Source: Cucumis sativus
Lineage: Eukaryota > Streptophyta > Magnoliopsida > Cucurbitales > Cucurbitaceae
DNA: 64,000 nucleotides
Assembly (NCBI RefSeq): GCF_000004075.3
Contig: NC_026659.2
Span: forward strand, 31,142,272-31,206,271
Reading direction: 5' to 3'
Of the stretch, positions 59,353 to 64,000 are shown piece after piece. Made by a program: the position numbers and the translations under genes. The notes beneath the pieces were generated by a model. That model searched no databases, had not been told where the DNA came from, and saw only the letters and a list, made by a program, of their open reading frames with translations. Every line of letters begins with the position of its first letter. Within the stretch, counting starts at the first letter, position 1.

Positions 59353-62300
59353 TTGTTTGTAGAAATGTCACTTCCATGAAGCTGCCAAGTTCAAAAGTGG
59401 GCTAATCTTGTCACCTCTTCAACTATAGTAGTGCGATGGATGTATCCTTCCAATTTTGCTTCACAGAAACTCTAGTTGGTGGCAGTGTACTAAATAATTT
59501 TTTGTATCTGAAAGGCAGTGGATTATTTGGATTGGATTTTTCATTTCTGAAAAAAAAAAAAAAAAAGTAGCAATGTACACAAGCACTCTTGTTAACTGTG
59601 GCCGAGTTAGAGATGGCTTTTAGTAGTTGACTAAAAGTACTTTTCACAATGCTTCTAGCCTATTTTTTGCTTGATATCACTAATCTCTTCAAATTGACCT
59701 GTATGTTATTAGGTCTCAATTTGTGATTATGTTTGGATTTAGCTCAGCAAGTGGTTAGGAGATTCAAATTTTTAACCTTTTAAGTCTATGATAGATGTCT
59801 TATGCACGGTTAATTTAGACTCAAATTGATGTGTTGTTTAGAGTACACTTAGTCATCAAAACTCATTGCCAAGTGCTCAACTCTATTGTGATTTCAAAAC
59901 ATTTCTCAAAAGGGCTTGGAATTATTCAAGGCAAACATTACACCAATGCTCTTCTTGACAAATGGATTTGAATAACCCAACAGGAATTTGGTTGAAATGT
60001 CACTCTATGTGATCGTTCATTCATCTTGGTGTCAAGTGGTTCCAAATGTTTAAGAACCATTGGCAATGAAGAAATGATATCAAAATCTCTATGAATCTAT
60101 CCCTTATATCAGCTTCATTCAGAGATTCTTTCCAACTTCTATTGATTTATATATACTAATGTTTTCAAATACAGCATATAAGTTCATTTGCTTTACAATA
60201 TAGTACAAATTTTATCATCCACAATCATATTTGGTTTTCTTTATAAATACTTTTTTAGTATTGATTGCATGATCAATGAAATTGTTAATAATAAAACTGT
60301 TTTAAATATTTATAAAATTTTAAATTTTATTAATGTCTCGTTAATAAATATAAAATTTTACTATTACTTTTATAAATATTTTGATGCATTCGATTATATT
60401 TAAAAATCTATAATATGATACGTATATATTATATTATATTATAAGATAAGAGTTACAGTAAATTTAGATAACCAAAAGTGATTTAAATATATATATACTA
60501 AAATTTTCCTTTCAACATCCATCGGATTATTTTTCTTTTCAAAAAAGGAAAAAGAAAATTTAAAAGTAGATGTGAGTCAACTAGCAAGAGTTCAACTATA
60601 CCTCAACTTAATGTTTTTAGCCTACAAAAACGACTCTATTCATAATGTACTTTGCATAATGTTCATCTTTTTTTTTCTTTTTGATAATTTGCAATGATCC
60701 CAACCCATCATTAACAAATTAACAAATAGAGTACGTAAGGAAAACAACAAACAAAGCGACGAAAAACATATTGATATTGTGATACTATTAACAAAATGTG
60801 ATGTTTCCACAATATTGAAAAACAAATTTGAATTATTATACTCTTAAATTTTGTGTTGTAACAATTAAAGAACTAATAATTGTATCTATTTAAACTTTAT
60901 ATAAATTTTGGTAACATTTGAAAATATTCATATTAGATTTATACCTTTTTTAAACTAAATTCTCTAATTTTCACAAGTGAATTTACTTTTAATTATGATT
61001 AAATTCGAAAATGTTTAAGACTATTATTATGTGTTGAGATCTCCTCAAATTTAGATTATCGTTAGTGTGCATGGATGAATTTAAATGAGCTTGCCATTAA
61101 GAGTTCATATTGAAACGTATTAATCGATAAAATTATAAGTTTGATACTATTTTTACACAATGTAAAGTAACATTCAAACATATGAAAATTAAAAGTCTTT
61201 CATTATTATTTCTGTAGAAGAACTTATGAAATATTTTTAAAATGTAACATGCAAATGGAAAAGTCAAGCAACAATATTTTAATGTGTATTTCTAAATTTG
61301 CACATAGTACTATATATATATATATATATGGAGAAAATAGATTTACATGGTGCAATGCAAAAAATTAATTATTTTAGTTTTTTTTAAGTCAACTTTGATA
61401 TACATACAATATAATGATATAGTCTGTCTATATGCTAATCTAAAACCTTGAAGTCGATTTTGATAATTGTATAACAAAGAATTGGATCATTTCATGGATA
61501 TTCTCTATTCTATTTTTTTTCATAAATCGAATTTAGTTTCTATTTATTCATTAGATTTTAGAATATATAACACTTCTAATCTTTAATTTGTTAAGTTTAG
61601 TTTCAAAGAGTGATCGTCTATGATAATGAGTGATCATCTAGCTAAAACAAAGAGTTGTATAGACGAAGATATGATCAAGATAAAATTAAAACATTTTAAA
61701 AAATCTAGAAATTAAACCGTAATAAGAAAACTAAACTTATAGGTTAAATGTGTAACATTGTAAGAAGAGGTGCAGTTTATAGAAGAACAAAGCTGCACAA
61801 TAATCCCAAAAGAACCACTGGTTGGATATCATGAAGCGAACATCTCAAAACATTTTGAAACTTAACAACCGAATAGAAACTAAATCTAAATCCTAGAAAG
61901 CAAAATGATATTTATATTCTTTTCTTCGGGTGTTTTCAAAAAGACAATAGCCACAAATACAAGTAAACTTTTGCATCCAATGACTTCTAGTCTACTTTCT
62001 AACAATCTGTACTGACAAAGACAACACCAAACAACACCAAGACAAAGAAGTCAAATACAACCTTATCACAATTTAGATATGTTATTATATACTATGAATT
62101 CATAGATTACATGTCTGCCTTTTGTAGGGTCAATTAAGACAGAATGGCCACAACAACAAAGTCTTTGTCAAATAACTTTTAACAAAAATGAAAAGAAAGA
62201 AAAAAAAAGGAATGTGGTGAAGCCATTTTTCTAACAAGAAGTGCTTCCTCATCTATTTGGAGATGGAACAACAAACTACTTTGAAATTTCATGATCCTCA

Positions 62301-62608
62301 TCACATCAGTCTTCAAACGTTACAGCACTTGGGGTGAACACAATTACCACAACAAACTACATGTTTCTGTTCTAAAAACTGGGAGGTTAGTGTCGGTAAT
62401 TCGCGATCGAACGGTCAAACGTGGGCTTGGAGTTACATACAAGCCATTACAAACCCATCAGCCTCCCAAACAAACAAGCCATTACGTCCTGATTTGTGCC
62501 TTGGAATTGTTCTCTCTCGATGAATTATCCAATGTTGCATTCCTTTTTAATTGCTGCAGCAATGAATGATTCCTCCCCCTTGAAAACTCCAATTATGGCT
62601 TTTGGTTC
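59353..62608. other. 3.3 kb convergent spacer between the Whirly and RING-H2 genes
   Basis: It holds the Whirly 3' UTR at the left, very AT-rich DNA from about 60150 to 61750, and the RING-H2 3' UTR at the right (about 62100-62608). Short ORFs here look like chance. Confidence 0.5.
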
Positions 62609-63969
62609 TTACACTGGAGGTGTTGTATGTTGACAAGCTTGATTACTATGTGGAGGAGGTGGTTCTTCGCATTGTGGTTCGTCATGTCCCATGTCGATCT
62701 GAATATGTGGTGGTTGAGACGACGGTGAGAGGACGGAGAGACGGCAGAGTGGGCAAGTGTTGTGGTTGGCTAGCCAATGATCAATGCAGTCCATGTGAAA
62801 TACATGTCCACAAGTTGGTATTTTCTGAAGTTTATCTTCTGTTTTGTATTCTCCTAAACAAACTGAACATCTGAAACCAACAAAAACAAACACATAAGGA
62901 TTGATGGCTCTTTCAAGAAAGGCTTAACAAAACATTGGCTGCATGCCTTTGATGATCATCACCCAACTCTTCTTTTCTCTAAATTCATGAATCACTTTTC
63001 ATAATCTTTTAATCTTCTTAGTCTCCATTGAAGTAGATCAATATTTTTAGTCGAGCCAACCAACACAAGGATTCACATCATAAAGGGCTACTACACTAAG
63101 AATCAAATGAATATATAATTGAGGCAACCAACACAAATATTCTATATTTTCTTGATCCAAATCAAATGAATACATAATTAAATCAGTTGATTTAAAGCTC
63201 CATCCTTCATTCAAATTTCAAACGCGTCGCAACCCACTCGAACCATTGTTAAAAAAGGAAAAATGAAATTGAAAAAATACATTGGTAAAGAGTAGATTAA
63301 AAAAAAAAAGCAACAATTTTAAATAGAAACCCAAAGCTGGAGTGCAAGATCTCCTAACTTGATGCTCATTCAAGATCTCTTCAATTCATTCCAAGTTCAC
63401 GTACAAGACTTAACAAAAAAATAAGGCTAACCAAATAACAAGAACACATATACTATGCCTTCAAAATAAAATTATCCTTTTACCAAAATACACTGGACAA
63501 ACATAAGAAAGAATCCACTCACAGTGTATCAGTGACAAAGAATGTCTCATTGTATACAATGATAGGAAGCATCTCTCTGAACTCCTTCTTCAACCCAACT
63601 TCAGACTGCTCAACCACAAAAACAAGGGAACATACAAAATCATTAAATAAATAAAAACGCACACAAAATCATTCTATAGACTTTAAAAACAATTGAGAAA
63701 GCAAAGACAAAGAAAAGAAAAGAACATACTGTAGAGATGTTATTGTTATTAGCAGCAGCTGAAGTTCGCATTCGAATCGAAGTCCAATCGGCCCTTCGTC
63801 GACGAAGGTAAAGGAGATAGAAAAGGAAAAGAAGAATGAACGTGAAAAGAATTGGAATACAGAACACAAAAAACTGATAAACCTTCAATTCAGGTGCAGG
63901 CTTTGAAGCAGAACCTGGCCCTGAAGCAACTGTATAGCTTTTAGATGGATCCAAATGATCATAAGCCAT
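62609..63969 (-). CDS. Membrane-anchored RING-H2 ubiquitin ligase, ATL58/ATL59-like
   Basis: Probable E3 ubiquitin ligase of 194 residues. Three minus-strand exons: 63969-63730, 63605-63523 and 62870-62609 (585 bp, GT-AG, phases consistent). The start is the first ATG; the upstream in-frame extension begins with GTG. A single transmembrane helix (VYQFFVFCIPILFTFILLFL to about residue 55) is followed by a basic stop-transfer LRRRR. A conserved linker follows (LKKEFREMLPIIVYNETFFV). The RING-H2 finger has C109-x2-C112, C128-x-H130-x2-H133-x2-C136 and C147-x2-C150, with the conserved Trp at 140 that contacts the E2 enzyme. The C-terminal tail is Pro/Ser/His-rich. Layout and introns match what I recall of Arabidopsis ATL58 (At1g33480). 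Substrate and target membrane are unknown. Confidence 0.93.
62871..63522 (-). other. Intron 2 of the RING-H2 gene
   Basis: A 652-bp AT-rich intron between the linker exon (ending ACACT|GTGAGT) and the RING exon (GTTTCAG|ATGTTC). No embedded feature was recognised. Confidence 0.8.
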
Positions 63970-64000
63970 TTTGACAAAAACCCCCACTAATGTACTTAGA

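Noticed and set aside
59719-59790. TTAGCTCAGCAAGTGG with ATTCAAATTT as a possible SINE or tRNA
   Set aside because: The box A to box B spacing is far too short and no cloverleaf can be drawn.

Overview
This is a stretch of plant nuclear DNA, AT-rich outside the exons. It carries ten protein-coding genes with GT-AG introns and plant-type families (NAC, AP2/ERF, Whirly, NPF transporter, PLS-class PPR). Repeat types and protein resemblance suggest a cucurbit, possibly Cucumis or a relative; that is an inference, because no database search could be run. Exon boundaries below were placed by eye. I required GT-AG borders, a continuous reading frame and agreement with remembered homologues.

Layout, left to right: the 5' part of a mitochondrial CLPX ATPase gene (minus strand, running off the left edge); a PPR gene (plus, divergent from CLPX); an ER-type 22 kDa small heat shock protein (plus); a SOMBRERO/BEARSKIN-type NAC transcription factor (minus); a GT31 beta-1,3-galactosyltransferase (minus, 8 exons); an intronless AP2/ERF factor (minus); an RRM RNA-binding protein (minus, 6 exons); an NPF4-type NRT1/PTR transporter (plus, 5 exons); a mitochondrial Whirly2-type single-strand DNA-binding protein (plus, 8 exons); and a membrane-anchored RING-H2 E3 ligase (minus, 3 exons, complete at the right edge).

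These genes do not form a pathway. The most coherent large-scale signal is collinearity. From memory, the neighbours of several of these genes correspond to Arabidopsis At1g33280-At1g33480 (BRN1, PPR, CLPX, GT31, NPF4.4, RRM, ATL58) and to the duplicated block At4g10110-At4g10350 (RRM, ATL7/ATL59, HSP22, BRN2). The window therefore looks like an old conserved eudicot gene block stretched by AT-rich intergenic DNA.

The long spacers (about 11-17 kb, 20.3-24.2 kb, 24.8-30.5 kb, 33.2-45.7 kb, 49.7-54.2 kb and 59.4-62.6 kb) hold microsatellites, MITE-like inverted-repeat elements, SINE-like elements, a decayed LINE tail with a poly(A) tract, and a few orphan coding-like fragments. I found no rRNA, tRNA, CRISPR, plasmid or phage feature, and no convincing evidence of a new multi-gene system. 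The points most worth a second look are the two-way synteny, a tandem splice acceptor in CLPX, a repeat nest in an NPF intron, an NPF lacking its usual proton-coupling motif, and an unexplained pyrimidine-leader region at 51.8-53.8 kb.
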